A model generated the notes under the pieces. That model was given only the letters and a program-made list of their open reading frames with translations. It searched no databases and was not told the DNA's origin. Source: Pipra filicauda (lineage: Eukaryota; Chordata; Aves; Passeriformes; Pipridae). From it: a stretch of 64,000 nt of DNA. The stretch is taken from positions 434,001-498,000 of the forward strand of contig NW_024104414.1 in the NCBI RefSeq assembly GCF_003945595.2, written 5' to 3'. Positions 53,561 to 64,000 of the stretch are shown here, piece by piece. The position numbers were made by a program, and so were the translations under genes. The first letter of the stretch is position 1. Every line of letters begins with the position of its first letter.

Positions 53561-56500
53561 TCCTGGGAGATTTCATACGGGTGGGCAATCAGAGAAAGCC
53601 TGTTTGGCCTTCCCAAGGCACTGCTGGAAATGGTGGGAGAAGAGTTTAGAAAGCAAAGACCCTCACCCCAAAAAGCCAGTTTTACTTTCCATGTCTGAAG
53701 TTGGATCAAAATCCACATGAAAAAGTGAATAACCACAGTTAGTTCCAGCAACAGCTCTCCCAGCTGGTGCCACCAAGGGGTGATTCTAGCATTTATCCCC
53801 AGGGAACTGTGGCTGTTCCTGCAGCAGCACAGGTGGCAGTGGCACCTCAGAGTCACATCAAAGTAACGGGGCAGAGCTGTAGCAGATGCAAGTTCCTGTT
53901 ACTCCACCAAATGGTGCACCTGAGGTGTTTGAATCCAGGTGTTTACAGGGACTGAGGAGAGGTGCCTGTATGCATTTGCAAGATGTGAGTGCGTGGCTTC
54001 TTTGAAGTACATGTGGAGCAAAGATTCCATTCCCCCATTCCCGAGGAGTCAGATCCCCAGAGGAAAGCACAGTGGAGCAAAGACTGTCCCATTCCTGAGA
54101 GACAAAGAGTCAAATGCCCAGAGGAAAGCACAAGGGCACTGCTCACACACAGACTGCAGCAGCTGGGAACGAAGCCCAAAGGCTTCAGGGCTGGCTCACG
54201 GGGAATCAAACCCATCTGAGAAGAGCTTGTGAAGTGCCAAAGCAGCAGCTGGCCCTGCTCCCTCAGCCCCCCCAAGGGCTGACCAGCCCCCACTGACCCC
54301 TCTGGAACACACCTAGACCCCAAGCAGAGTTAGTGCAAGCTCAGCAGTCAGGAAACCCACGTGAGTGACCAACTCAACAAAAACACCCAGCTCACCTCTA
54401 GGAAAACAGCCCACACTCATCACAAGCTGAGCAGAGTTGCCCAGCTGCCCTACTGTCCACTGACCTTTGGTTCCAGGCCTTGACACCAAAATCTAAACAG
54501 ATTCCAGCCCCCACACAGCCCTGACAGTGCTTCTCACTCTGTTTCTGGTCTCTTGCCCTGCCTCTGTGCTTCCCCCAGCCCACCTGCTTCCTCCTGCCCC
54601 TGTGCCTGCCCAGAGGTCTCCTGCAATCCAGAGGAATGTGTCACCCACTGGGTCCTGCAATCCAGAGGGATGTGTCACCCACGGCTTTGGGCTAATCTCC
54701 CACTGTTTATTCTTGCTGTCACAACACCTCCTTGTGTCCTCATTCAATCTGAGAAATAGATGTTCCCTGTGACAACACACAGAAGGGGGCAAGAGCAGAG
54801 CACAAGGAAGGCTTGGAGATCCCACGCCGTGTGGGCAGCTCACAGGGCCTGGTTGATGGAGGAGGGAGAATGTCACCTTCCCCTGGGGACAGGGCCTTTC
54901 CAGGGTCACCATGGGGACACACAGCTCACTTGGGAGTCTGCCTTTTGGATTTCAGCTGGGCCTCTAGACTTGGGTGTGAAGTCACCCCTCTGCTCAGTCC
55001 TGCAGACGTCCTGTGCCGTCCTGGGCAGCCCCACATGGGAGCTTTTCATCTAAAAAGAGAAAACATCTCTCAGCACATTGGGATGGGGCTGAGAAAGGGG
55101 CAGGTGGCCCCACAGAACCTGGCAGCCCCAATATCTGAGCCCGGTGGTGCTACATGATGGTCACCTCACCTGGGCAGCTGCAACACCCTCTGTCTCTGGT
55201 AGATGCTCAGTGGTGCAGAGATGTTTGCCATGGACGGACACCTCCAGGCAGGCCAATTTTCCTCCTCTGACCCTCTGTGGGAGACCAGAATCACCTACTT
55301 CCCTCCAACATTCCTTGGCTTAAGGATTTGGTTGCCTGTCCTTCCTCTCCTTTCAAGATATTCCTTATCTACAACTGCCTCCACAGAACATTCACCCGAG
55401 GCTGGAGCAGACAGGATTTGCTGCACACTGTCCCATCCCCAAACTGATGATGTCAAGGGGAGGCTGCAGCTTTGCTGGGTATAAACCCACTTCTCCAAGC
55501 CACCCCGTGGTTAATCCAAGCCTATTAAGGCTGGACCCGCTGGGGAGTCGCTGTTTCTGCTGCCTGTGTGGGACCAGCATGGCTTGCATGGTTGTGACAG
55601 AACTTTCATCTGCTGACAGATGGAATTGAAATAAAAATTAAATTCAAGGCAGTAAAAAAGGGAGGCAGTACCAGAGAAGCTTTGCAGGCACAGATCCACG
55701 TGTGAGGAGAGGAAAAGGCCAGCTCTGCCGTCAGCAGTTTGCTCAAAACCTTCACCCAGACAGAAAACAACTCCCAGGGTGAGGAGGCAAATGAAGAAAC
55801 TCACATGGCAGTTACGGGAATATCACTCCATATGGCAGTTATGGAGCTGCTCCAGAAGTCTGGGGCCAAGGAAAAGATCAATTCAACTGTGATCTGTTCC
55901 ACATTTTGTAAATCAAATGGCTTTAAAGATCCATGGCATGAAGGGGCCTCTCTCTTACTGGCCATGAGAAATAGGAGGCAAGGTCAGAGGAGGATTTTCT
56001 TAATGCCTTCCATGGCCATCTCTAACCACATCCCTTCCTGAGGTTGCATAAGTGCAGCTTTTGATCAAAATCCTCTCCTTCCTCCCAAAAATAAACACAA
56101 ACCAACTTCTAAAAACAAACATGGCAAGGCAGAAAGATCAAGCCACTGGTTCGTGTCCCAGAAATCACTCACATCACCTGAACATGCCAAGTGTTGCTGC
56201 AAAGAAGTGGCTGTTGAGATGTCATTTGTGGGGGTGGAAGTGCCAGTCTGTACCTGTGGCCTCTGTGCCACAGCCTTACCCTTCCTAACTGTGCAGTGGG
56301 AAGAACTCTTGATTTTGAGGTGGATAATCTGGTGCAGCCATTCCCTGCCTAAAGCTGTTCATGTGGTGGATCTGGGAGGCAGCACATTCCTGGTCATAAA
56401 CTCTCCAAGATATCAAATATGAGCTTTGTTTGATAAATCACATTGCTCATCAGAAAGGGCAGTTCCTGGGATCAGGTTCTCCTGCTGATACCAGTGTGTC

Positions 56501-57026
56501 CTCTCATCCAGGCCACTGTTTCTGCTTCTGGTCTCCCTAAATTTAACACAGGACAAGCTGGAGGGAGCCAACAAAGCTACAGAACAGCCACTTAAAGCAT
56601 AATCACTTTATTTCCCCTCTGTTTTTCCACCTTCTTAGTTTTCACTTGCACAGATCCCACGCCTTTCAGGACAGAATTCCACATGGGAACACACTGCCCT
56701 TTAACTGTGTCCTGGTCCTCCCTAAAATCATGTTACCTGTTCTCTTGGCTTTGCAGGTGGAGTCCATCCGCCCTCAGCCTGTGCTCGGCGAGGAGTGTGG
56801 GAACAAGACTGTCCATCCCTTTAACAGTGAGAACGTACCCTGCCAAACAGCCAGGCGGGGGGAGGAAAGGGGTTATTCCTAAAAATGCTCTATGTGATTC
56901 TTAGATCCAGACACACAGAGGCAGCGAGTGCTGTGAGTCCGCAGAGAAGTGTATGGGTACCAGTGATGTTCTCTTTAGTGTGTCTTGTGAGTTACTGAAA
57001 TACCTAAATACTGCTCTAAGGAAATG
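53561..57026. other. Intergenic region upstream of PEX11G
   Basis: No gene found. It contains two small tandem duplications: about 58 bases around 54016-54130 (sharing agaggaaagcacagtggagc-type words) and about 32 bases at 54617-54680 (ctgcaatccagaggNatgtg repeated). Confidence 0.5.
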
Positions 57027-57190
57027 ACAGAATCACAGAATGGAAGGGACCACAGTGCTTTACCTAGTCCCACCTCCCTGCTCAGGCAGGGCCATTCCAG
57101 AGCACTGGATGTGTCCAGAGGGTTCTGGAACATCTCGAGTAAGGGAGACTCTACACACTACTTGGGCAACCTGGAACACCACAGAACAAG
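57027..57190 (-). mobile_element. CR1 LINE 3'-end fragment
   Basis: Begins gacagaatcacagaatggaa and continues gggaccacagtgctttacct, tcccacctccctgctcaggc and tctacacactacttgggcaa. It ends about 230 bases upstream of the PEX11G start. Confidence 0.8.
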
Positions 57191-57199
57191 GGAACTGGG

Positions 57200-57500
57200 G
57201 GTCAGCAAAGGGCTGACGGGGGGTTCGCGGACCAGACTGGGGAAGGAGACGCTGTGAAAGGGGGGAGGCCCTGAGGGGGGAGGCCCTGGGGGGGAGGGGG
57301 ACTCGGGCAGACCAGGCCGGGCTGGACCGGGCCGGGCCGCGTTGCCATGGCGACGGCTGCACCGCCTCCTTCCCGACGTGCCCGGGCGCGCCCGTGACGT
57401 CTAACCCGGAAGCGTTGCCATGGCGGCGGCTGCGCTCCGCGGCCTGGGGGCCGCGCTGGAAACGCACCGGGGACGGGACCGGGCCGTGAGTGAGGGATGG
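57200..57500 (+). promoter_or_regulatory. CpG promoter of PEX11G
   Basis: GC-rich block up to and over exon 1. It contains an X-box-like gttgccatggcgac at 57341-57354, a tgacgt CRE-type core at about 57395, and an ETS-type ccggaag at about 57406. TATA-less promoter inferred. Confidence 0.55.
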
Positions 57501-59573
57501 GGGGGGTCTGACCCACCGGGACCGGGCCGTCAGTGAGGGATGGGGGGTCTGACCCGCCCGGAGTGACGGATGGGGGGTCTGACCCGCCGGGACCGGGCTG
57601 GGACTGACGGGCCCGACCCTACGGTGACCCGCTCTTTAGGGAAAGAGAAGCACTTAAAGTGCGTTTAAAAGCTCGATGGTGGAAAGGAATGATAAAAATC
57701 CGGAGGGTCCGCAAACAGTCAGAGAGGTTACTTGGCGTGAGAATTGGTGTATTGGTGCCTGAGCCCAGGGTGAGGGGGTTTGGGGAAAGAGGTGGAGGGA
57801 AAGGGACGGGAGGAATTCAGGAGGGAGAGGGGAATTAAGGAAAGAGAAGGAGAAAGGAAGAGAAAGAGGAAAAGAGAGAGAAATTTCAAAAGGAGAGAAT
57901 TAAAGAAAGGAGAAAAGAGAGAATTTAAAAAGAAAAGAAGAGAAAAAGAGAGAATTAAAGAGAAAAGAGAGAGAGACTTAAAGAGGAGAAAAGAGAGAAA
58001 AAGAATTAAAGAGAGGAGAAAAGAGAAACAAAATTAAAGAAAGAGAGAGGAAAGAGAATTAAAGGAAGAAAGAGAGAGAGAAAGAAAGATAAATAGAGAA
58101 AATGAGAGACTTAGAGGAGAAAAGAGAGAAAAGGAGAGAATTAAAGAAAGGATAAAAGAGAGGAAAAGGTAGAATTAAAGAGAGAAAACAGAAGTCCTGG
58201 TTCCAGCATCAGCTTCTCTGGACCCCACACCCCCCAGTCCCACCGCTGACCGGGCCGTGCCCCACAGGTCCGTGCCCTGTCCTACAGCCTCCAGCTGGTG
58301 GGGGGAGCCCTGCCTGGGCCCGGGGGGCTGCCAGGGGGGCTCCTGGCTGCCTCTGCCCAGCTCAGCTCCTGCCGCACCGTCCTGCGCCTCTTCGATGACC
58401 TGGCCATGCTCCAGCACAGCTGCGGCTACGGGCTGGGCCCCGAGGTGAGAGCGGGGAGAGGGGTCCCCCACAGCCCCCCTGGCCACCCCATGCATGTTCT
58501 GGCCTGTCCCCTTTTCCCCCCTCCCGCAGGACGAGGATGTGCTGGTGCGGGGGCTCAGCGTGCTCTGCAACGTGGCCAACCAGCTCTACTACCCCTGTGA
58601 GCACCTGGCCTGGGCGGCTGATGTCGGAATTGTCCGTGCCGCTTCCCAGAGGTGGTGGACCCTGAGCACGGTGCTGTGGGGCTCTGCCCTGCTCTTGGGA
58701 ATCCTGCGGTAAGGCCCGGTGGTGATCCATCGGGATAAAACAAAGGGCCCTCTGGCTACTGGAGGTGCTCTTGCTCATGGAAGAGAAAAAAACCCTCCTG
58801 TTTGGTGCTATAGGAGAAATAACTCTGCTGTTTTCAGGTCCCTGAAGGTCTTGTGCCAGTTGAGAAGAAAACTGAGGCAGCACAAGTGGTATGATTTCCT
58901 TCCTTGGCTGTACAGCTGATCATGGAATCCCAGAATGGGACTGGGAGGTTGGGAAGGACCTTAAAGCCCATCCAGTTCCACCCCCTGCCATGGGCAGGGA
59001 CGCCTTCCACCAGCCCAGGTTGCTCCAAGCCCTGTCCAACCTGGATTTGGACACTTCCAGGGATGGGGCAGCCACAGCTTCTCTGGGCAACCCGTGCCAG
59101 GGCCTCCCCACCCTCACAGGGAACAATTTCTTCCCAATATCCCATCTAACCCTGCCCTCTGGAAGTGGGAAGCCATTCTCCCTTGTCCTGTCCCTCCAGG
59201 CCCTTGTCCAAAGTCTCTCTCCAGGTCTCTTTAGCACCATTTTAACCAGTTTTCATTATAATTTAACCCCATACACCAGTTCTCATTTGTATCCGTCACA
59301 GTTATTAGGATATTCTGGACTATCACTGATATTCCCTTTGCTTCCAGCAGCACATCCTCACCTCAGAGCCAGAAGTTGAGAGCCCAGGTGAAGGCAGAGG
59401 TTCTGAGCATCCTCATGGACGCAGCAGATCTTTCCAATGCCATCCATTGGCTGCCTCCAGGATTCCTCTGGGCTGGAAGGTTCCCTCCGTGGTTAGTAGG
59501 GCTCCTGGGGACCATCTCCTCCCTGATTGGAATCTACCAGGCATCCAGAGGAGGAAATTCTGAAGCTGTTTAA
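57420..59573 (+). CDS. PEX11G: PEX11G, peroxisomal membrane protein 11 gamma
   Basis: PEX11 proteins curve and elongate the peroxisomal membrane before division; the gamma form acts with PEX11A/B and the fission machinery. Five coding exons: 57420-57485, 58268-58444, 58530-58708, 58838-58888 and 59348-59573. They total 699 nt, or 232 aa (human about 241). Family blocks: LETHRGRDRAVRALSY, SSCRTVLRLFDDLAMLQ, NQLYYPCEHLAWAADV, RWWTLSTVLWGSALLLGIL (first membrane span), ADLSNAIHWLPPGFLWAGRF and FPPWLVGLLGTISSLIGIYQ (C-terminal span). The start is the ATG of MAAAALRGLG. The last acceptor is a tandem CAGCAG that could add or drop one Ser. Its human ortholog lies elsewhere on 19p, so this adjacency to ARRDC2 reflects rearrangement. 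Confidence 0.95.
57780..58190 (+). repeat. Polypurine gaaa/gaga tract in PEX11G intron 1
   Basis: About 400 bases consisting almost only of a and g, with scattered t (aattaaagagagaaaagaga words). The apparent Lys/Glu/Arg-rich open frame is a result of base composition. Confidence 0.9.
58919..59225 (-). mobile_element. CR1 LINE 3'-end fragment in PEX11G intron 4
   Basis: Carries catggaatcccagaatggga, ggaaggaccttaaagcccat, tccagggatggggcagccac, gggcaacccgtgccagggcc and cttcccaatatcccatctaa. It fills most of PEX11G intron 4, in antisense to the gene. Confidence 0.9.
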
Positions 59574-60420
59574 ATAATTGAGCTTCAGGAGCCAAATTCC
59601 CATGTGGTAAAAGTGCCTTTAGTGATGCAGGGTGTATTTTAACTTTCCTGTGTGTTGCTGATTGTAATCCCATACATCCTTTGTGTGGATTGTAATTGGG
59701 ACTGGAATCAAGGTATCTGTTGCAGAGAGGATTGTTTGCAGTTGATAATTTTTGTCTCTCTCCATCAGAGAAATCTTTCAGGTGAATCCTCTGAAAATCA
59801 ATCTGCGGTTGGTAAAATTGAAGGGGGGAAAAGTGCCTTCCATCCTTCCTTCCTCTGTCCCAAAAGATAAATGCAACCTTCCAGTGTTTTCTGGAAGAAA
59901 AGAGCACAAAGTCGGTGTTAGGTGGAAAAACTGTCGTGGTTCTGTCACACAAAACTCCTAAGGGACAAATCCTGCAAGTTCATCCTCCAGGACAGGGGCA
60001 CAATCCATATCCTGGGAGTTTCTCTGTCAGATATTTTGGGGTTTGAGCCCAGAGCAAAAAGAGGAGTGAAAAGTGAAAAGTTTTGTTTGTGACAGAGGCA
60101 AGAGGGGAAGGAAATAGCAACTGGAAGCAGAGCGAAGCTTCCTTCTAGTCTGCCTTGCTCATTCAAGGAAAAATTGAGGAAGTTGAGACTTCCAGGAGCT
60201 CTGAGGCTCTAGCTGTGCCTTCGGGCACCCGGGAATGCCACCGGGTGGAGCTCTTCCACCAGGCTCCGGCAGATGCTAACGGTCTTTTTTTTGTTGTTTT
60301 CTTTTTTTAAAAAAAAAAAAGGCAGGAAATTTATGAATCACCTTTCAAAGGAGCAATCAAACGGATGCCGAGATGGGCTTTGCAGTTACAGTTACAGTTA
60401 CAGTTCTGGGCGTTGCCAAT

Positions 60421-60426
60421 AATAAA
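60421..60426 (+). other. Candidate PEX11G polyadenylation signal
   Basis: AATAAA about 850 nt past the PEX11G stop, followed by a gt-rich stretch. A second AATAAA lies near 60588. The shorter form is preferred only for position. Confidence 0.45.
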
Positions 60427-61497
60427 CGACACGAATCAAAGGTGGCCTTGAGTGATCGTTCCCTCTGAGAGCAGGGAAAAGTTCTTTAGCTGGTTCTGGA
60501 AAGCTCCAGGCAGTTCCCAGGGGTCAGAAAACATGAGTGCTCTGTGACCTGCAGCTCCCCATGTGTTAACAGCCTTCCTCCCACCGAAATAAATCCGAGC
60601 CCCTGATAGGCTGCCATGGAAATGCACCCTTTGAAAACAGTTCTGTGGTGTCCCTGCACCATTCCAGGGGCTTCCACCTTGTTTTTGTTGTTGCTTTTGG
60701 CATGGACAGGGGGAGCTGTGTCCTGCCTGTGTTCAAAGAGCAGAGGAGGTCTGGATGCTCTTTGTCCTTTGCCCTGTCCTTGCTGTTTACCTGGACCTTC
60801 ACCCTGCAGAGTGTCCCTGAGGATGCCTTTCCTGGCTGTGCTGGGAATTTGGTGCCAGATTTACAGGTTTTGGTACAATTCTGAGCGTAGGCAGAGCTTA
60901 CCTGGAGGAGACTCTTGGTTTTTTTCTCTACTTTTCTGAGTCCTGTGCCTGAACAGGGAGAGGAAGCAGATCCTTCAGCTTAGGGACAGCTGTGGCTCTT
61001 GCCTGGTCCTCTCACCCACCGTGGTGACTCCTGTTGCAGTTTAATTTTAATAATAAATCAGATTATTTTTGTATTCTTAACCCTATTAAATCACTCCTTC
61101 AGGACTTGCTCTCCTGCTCAGCACAGGATGAGGTGTAGCTCTAACTCTTCAGTAAAAAGACCCTAAAACCCCCACCTAACCTCTGATGCCAAATTTTTAA
61201 AGCTCTAAACCTTGCTTTAATTTTAACATACAGAAAAGGCACTGTAAACTGCTCTAAGTGCATTTGCTTCATCCAATTCCTCATGAAATGATTTTAAGTT
61301 ACAGCTGGTGGAGCTGAAACGTGCAGAGATAAAGCAATATTGGGTGATTCAGAATTTCTGGAATTTGTATTTTTTCCTTAGGGTGGCTTTGATCCCTGAT
61401 TAAGCACCTGTGGTGGCTGCTGCTACCTGCCCAGAGCAGCACTTGCTCATTTTTAGCACAAGACCTTGTGTGGGCAGACTTGATCTTCCCAGAACTT

Positions 61498-61525
61498 GCT
61501 TTTTTGTTTTGTTTTGGTTTGGTTT

Positions 61526-61558
<33 letters not shown>

Positions 61559-61578
61559 TTGTTGTTTTTTTTTTTCTC
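61498..61578. repeat. T-rich simple sequence
   Basis: ttttgttttg and ggtttggttt words grade into an almost pure T run of about 35 bases and a second T-rich run. Simple repeat or retroposon tail. Confidence 0.8.
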
Positions 61579-62021
61579 TTTTCTGCTGCAGCCATCAGCC
61601 CAACTCAGCTCCTGCTCCTGAGAGAGGGTGACAGTACCCTTCCTTGGCAAGGAAAGGTGATGGTGGTGCAGGTGATGGGCTGCCCCGGGGGAGGTAAAGA
61701 CGAGCAGCACCTTCTGTGCGGGAGCAACCGCTGGATGTTTTCAAGCTCCAAATTTCAAAGGTGGGCTCCGTGCAGGAAAACTTGCTGAGCAGGGCTGGTT
61801 TGTCTGGCCGCAACCTGCCTTTGTCAGCAGGGCGGGATCCAAAGGCCGCGGGCGCGCGCTGCTGATCCCAGCCCGGCTGCCCAGTTTATGGCCCTTAATG
61901 GTGGGGTGGCTCCGTCCGCACAGCTCCGCCGGGTTCAGGAGCCTCAGATCCGGCGGCCCGAGCCCTCGGCCGCTGCCTCAGCCGCGCTGCGGTGCTGGGG
62001 CGCGGGGGACGATGCTCGGAG

Positions 62022-62155
62022 CGGGGGGACACGGACAAGTGCGGGGGATGAATGGGAGTGGTCAATGGGGGGACACGGACAAGTGCGGGGGATGAATGGG
62101 AGTGGTCAATGGGGGGACACGGACAAGTGCGGGGGATGAATGGGGAGTAATCAAT
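62022..62155. repeat. 44-bp tandem repeat, three copies
   Basis: Unit gacacggacaagtgcggggg followed by atgaatgggagtggtcaatg. The gacacgg word recurs at 62028, 62072 and 62116, an exact 44-base period. It lies upstream of the ENC3 CpG island. Confidence 0.92.
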
Positions 62156-62159
62156 GGGG

Positions 62160-62769
62160 GGGATCAATGGGCGGGGGGGGGCTGACGGGCTGCGCATGCG
62201 CGCGCCCGGCCCCGCCTTCCATTCACCAAGAGCGAGCGCAGGGCGCCGCGGACGCTGATTGGCTGCTGCGCGGGCGGGGGCGGGGCCGGCACGGGGCGGC
62301 CACGCGGCGGCGGCGGCAGAACGGGCGGGGAGGGGGGCCGGGACCGGGACCTCTGAGCAGAGCGAGGGACCTCTGAGCCAGGTGCGGGACCTCAGAGCCA
62401 GGTGCGGAGCCCTCTGAGGTGCGGAACCGCGGGTGCGCGACCACGGGGCCTGGTGCGGGACCTCTGAGCCAGGTGCGGAGCCGGGGCGGGCCCGCGGGGC
62501 GGGCTGGGCGCGGCAGCCCCGGGAGCGCACATCGCCCTCTCCCCGTACTACGCGGGGCCCGGCGGAGCCCTGAGCTGCCCTGGCGTTTGGTCCGGGGGCG
62601 TCCGGTGCCCCGTTTCGGTTAGCGCTGGGCGAGACCCGCAGCTGCGGGACGGTCCCTCCGAGCTCCCCGTTCCGGGCGGTACCGCACTCCCGCCGCCGGC
62701 TCCTCTCGGGCGCTGCTCCCCCGCCAGTGCCGGGCGCCCCGTGCTGACTCGCCGCTTTTCCCTTTGCAG
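62160..62769 (+). promoter_or_regulatory. CpG island and 5' leader of the ENC3-like gene
   Basis: CpG-dense sequence with gcgcatgcgcgcgcccggcc (NRF1-type gcgcatgcgc) and a ccaat-type attggctgctg at about 62256. Within it, ctctgagccaggtgcggag-type words recur between 62345 and 62490. A noncoding leader exon spliced to the acceptor at 62768-62769 (tttgcag) is inferred, as in ENC1. Confidence 0.55.
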
Positions 62770-62784
62770 AGCGGTCTCAGCACT

Positions 62785-64000
62785 ATGTCCGTTAGCAGCC
62801 ACGAGAACCGGAAATCCCGCTCGAGCTCCGGCTCCATGAACATCCACCTCTTCCACAAACCGGGCCACGCCGACAGCCTCCTCACCCAGCTCAACCTGCT
62901 CCGCCAGCAGAACCTCTTCACCGACGTGGTGCTGCGGGCGGGGAACCGCAGCTTTCCCTGCCACCGTGCCGTCCTGGCTGCCTGCAGCCGCTACTTCAAC
63001 GCCATGTTCAGCGGGGGCCTCAAGGAGAGCAGAGATGCCGAGGTGAACTTTCACGACTCCCTGCACCCCGAGGTGCTGGAGCTGCTGCTGGACTATGCCT
63101 ACTCAGCCCGGGTACTGATCAACGAGGAGAACGCCGAGTCCCTGCTGGAGGCCGGGGACATGCTGCAGTTCCAGGATATTCGGGATGCCTCGGCCGACTT
63201 CCTGGAGAAGAACCTCTACCCTGGGAACTGCCTGAACATGCTGCTGCTGTCTGACGCCCACTGCTGCGAGCGGCTGCTGGAGCTGTCCTGGAGGATGGCG
63301 CTGGCCAACTTCACCTCACTCTGTAAGACCGAGGATTTCCTGAGGCTGCCCAAGGACAAGCTGCTGGAGCTGGTGGAGAGCGAGGAGCTGGAAGTGGAGG
63401 ATGAGACGCTGGTCTACGAGGCTGTCATGGGCTGGATCCGGTACGATCTGCCTCGGCGCCACGAGGTTCTGCCGGAACTGCTGCGCTCTGTCCGCCTGGC
63501 CCTGCTCCCTGAGTCCTACCTGTGCAAACAGGTGGCCAGTGAGAAGCTGGTGACCAGCCACAAGCTGGGGGAGGAGATCGTGGCTGACGCCGTGCGATGC
63601 AAGATGAAGATCCTGCAGAATGACGGGCTGGTGACGGGGTGCTGCGCCCGGCCTCGCAAGGTCAGCCAGGCCCTGCTGCTGCTCGGGGGTCAGACCTTCA
63701 TGTGCGACAAGATTTACATGCTGGACCATAAAACCAGCGAGATCATCCCCCGTGCCGACATCCCCAGCCCCCGTAAGGAGTGCAGTGCCTGCGCCATCGG
63801 CTGCAAGGTTTACATCACTGGGGGCAAAGGCTCTGAGAACGGCGCTTCCAGGGACGTCTGGGTCTACGACACTCTTCATGATGAGTGGGCAAAAGCTGCT
63901 CCCATGCTGGTGGCGCGGTTTGGCCACGGTTCCGCTGAGCTAGACCACTGCCTGTACGTGGTGGGGGGTCACACAGCCATGAGCGGGGCCTTCCCAGCCT
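62785..64000 (+). CDS. ENC3: ENC-family BTB-BACK-Kelch protein, probably ENC3 (partial, right edge)
   Basis: The frame opens at ATG 62785, 15 nt after a splice acceptor, and stays open to the window end (405 codons of about 585-590 expected). It begins MSVSSHENRKSRSSSGSMNI, the ENC1/KLHL25 N-terminus. Next come the BTB domain (FTDVVLRAGNRSFPCHRAVL, about 46-150), BACK domain (CLNMLLLSDAHCCERLLELS, about 155-255) and Kelch repeats starting near 300 (ALLLLGGQTFMCDKIYMLD, KVYITGGKGSENGASRDVW). ENC proteins are Cullin-3 substrate adaptors, also linked to actin and to NRF2 control. The sequence departs from both ENC1 and KLHL25, for example GGHTAMSGAFPA and HCCERLLELS, so I assign the third paralog, ENC3, known from non-mammalian vertebrates. 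A single coding exon is typical of this family. Confidence 0.85.
   Translation, partial: MSVSSHENRKSRSSSGSMNIHLFHKPGHADSLLTQLNLLRQQNLFTDVVLRAGNRSFPCHRAVLAACSRYFNAMFSGGLKESRDAEVNFHDSLHPEVLELLLDYAYSARVLINEENAESLLEAGDMLQFQDIRDASADFLEKNLYPGNCLNMLLLSDAHCCERLLELSWRMALANFTSLCKTEDFLRLPKDKLLELVESEELEVEDETLVYEAVMGWIRYDLPRRHEVLPELLRSVRLALLPESYLCKQVASEKLVTSHKLGEEIVADAVRCKMKILQNDGLVTGCCARPRKVSQALLLLGGQTFMCDKIYMLDHKTSEIIPRADIPSPRKECSACAIGCKVYITGGKGSENGASRDVWVYDTLHDEWAKAAPMLVARFGHGSAELDHCLYVVGGHTAMSGAFPA

Larger units (their letters stand above)
59574..62000. other. PEX11G 3' UTR and spacer to ENC3
   Basis: No coding region was found. Low-complexity patches are a T/A block at 60281-60320 and a T-rich run at 61498-61578, which is A-rich on the minus strand and could be the tail of an old retrotransposed copy, although no body was recognised. 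Confidence 0.45.

Noticed and set aside
57780..58037. A Lys/Arg/Glu-rich basic protein
   Set aside because: Translation of a polypurine intronic tract.

Overview
The window is vertebrate nuclear DNA, almost certainly from a bird. It has intron-rich protein genes with GT-AG splicing, about nine degraded CR1 retroposon 3' ends (the dominant avian LINE), many GC-rich minisatellites and short intergenic distances, as on an avian microchromosome. The gene order MAST3 - IL12RB1 - ARRDC2, with IL12RB1 and ARRDC2 tail to tail, is the order I know from human 19p13.11, so the locus is orthologous to that interval (probably the chicken chromosome 28 equivalent; inferred from synteny). The species cannot be named.

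Layout. 1-2398: minisatellite and MAST3 3' UTR. 2399-28240 (minus): MAST3, a microtubule-associated Ser/Thr kinase with a PDZ domain; 25 shared coding exons and three alternative 5' coding starts (about 28.2, 24.4 and 21.9 kb). 28.2-30.36 kb: CpG-rich promoter and a 1.1 kb minisatellite. 30360-34488 (plus): IL12RB1, 15 coding exons. 34.5-43.76 kb: intergenic, with one CR1 and a long poly-C tract. 45094-48394 (minus): ARRDC2, an alpha-arrestin, with a second alternative first exon at 52962-53211. 57420-59573 (plus): PEX11G, a peroxisomal membrane protein. 62785 to the right edge (plus): an ENC-family BTB-BACK-Kelch gene, most likely ENC3, cut by the window end.

Every coding model was built exon by exon. 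In each complete gene the intron phases agree and the summed coding length is divisible by three: MAST3 1458, 1463 or 1474 aa; IL12RB1 722 aa; ARRDC2 405 or 396 aa; PEX11G 232 aa. The genes are neighbours by descent and do not form a pathway.

I found no undescribed system. The best leads are the three MAST3 N-termini spliced into one shared acceptor, the alternative ARRDC2 first exon that replaces part of the arrestin N-lobe, a GC-AG intron and a repeat-bearing cytoplasmic tail in IL12RB1, a duplicated start-codon block upstream of PEX11G, and the ENC3-like gene, a paralog that mammals appear to lack. Gene names rest on remembered family sequences; no database search was run.
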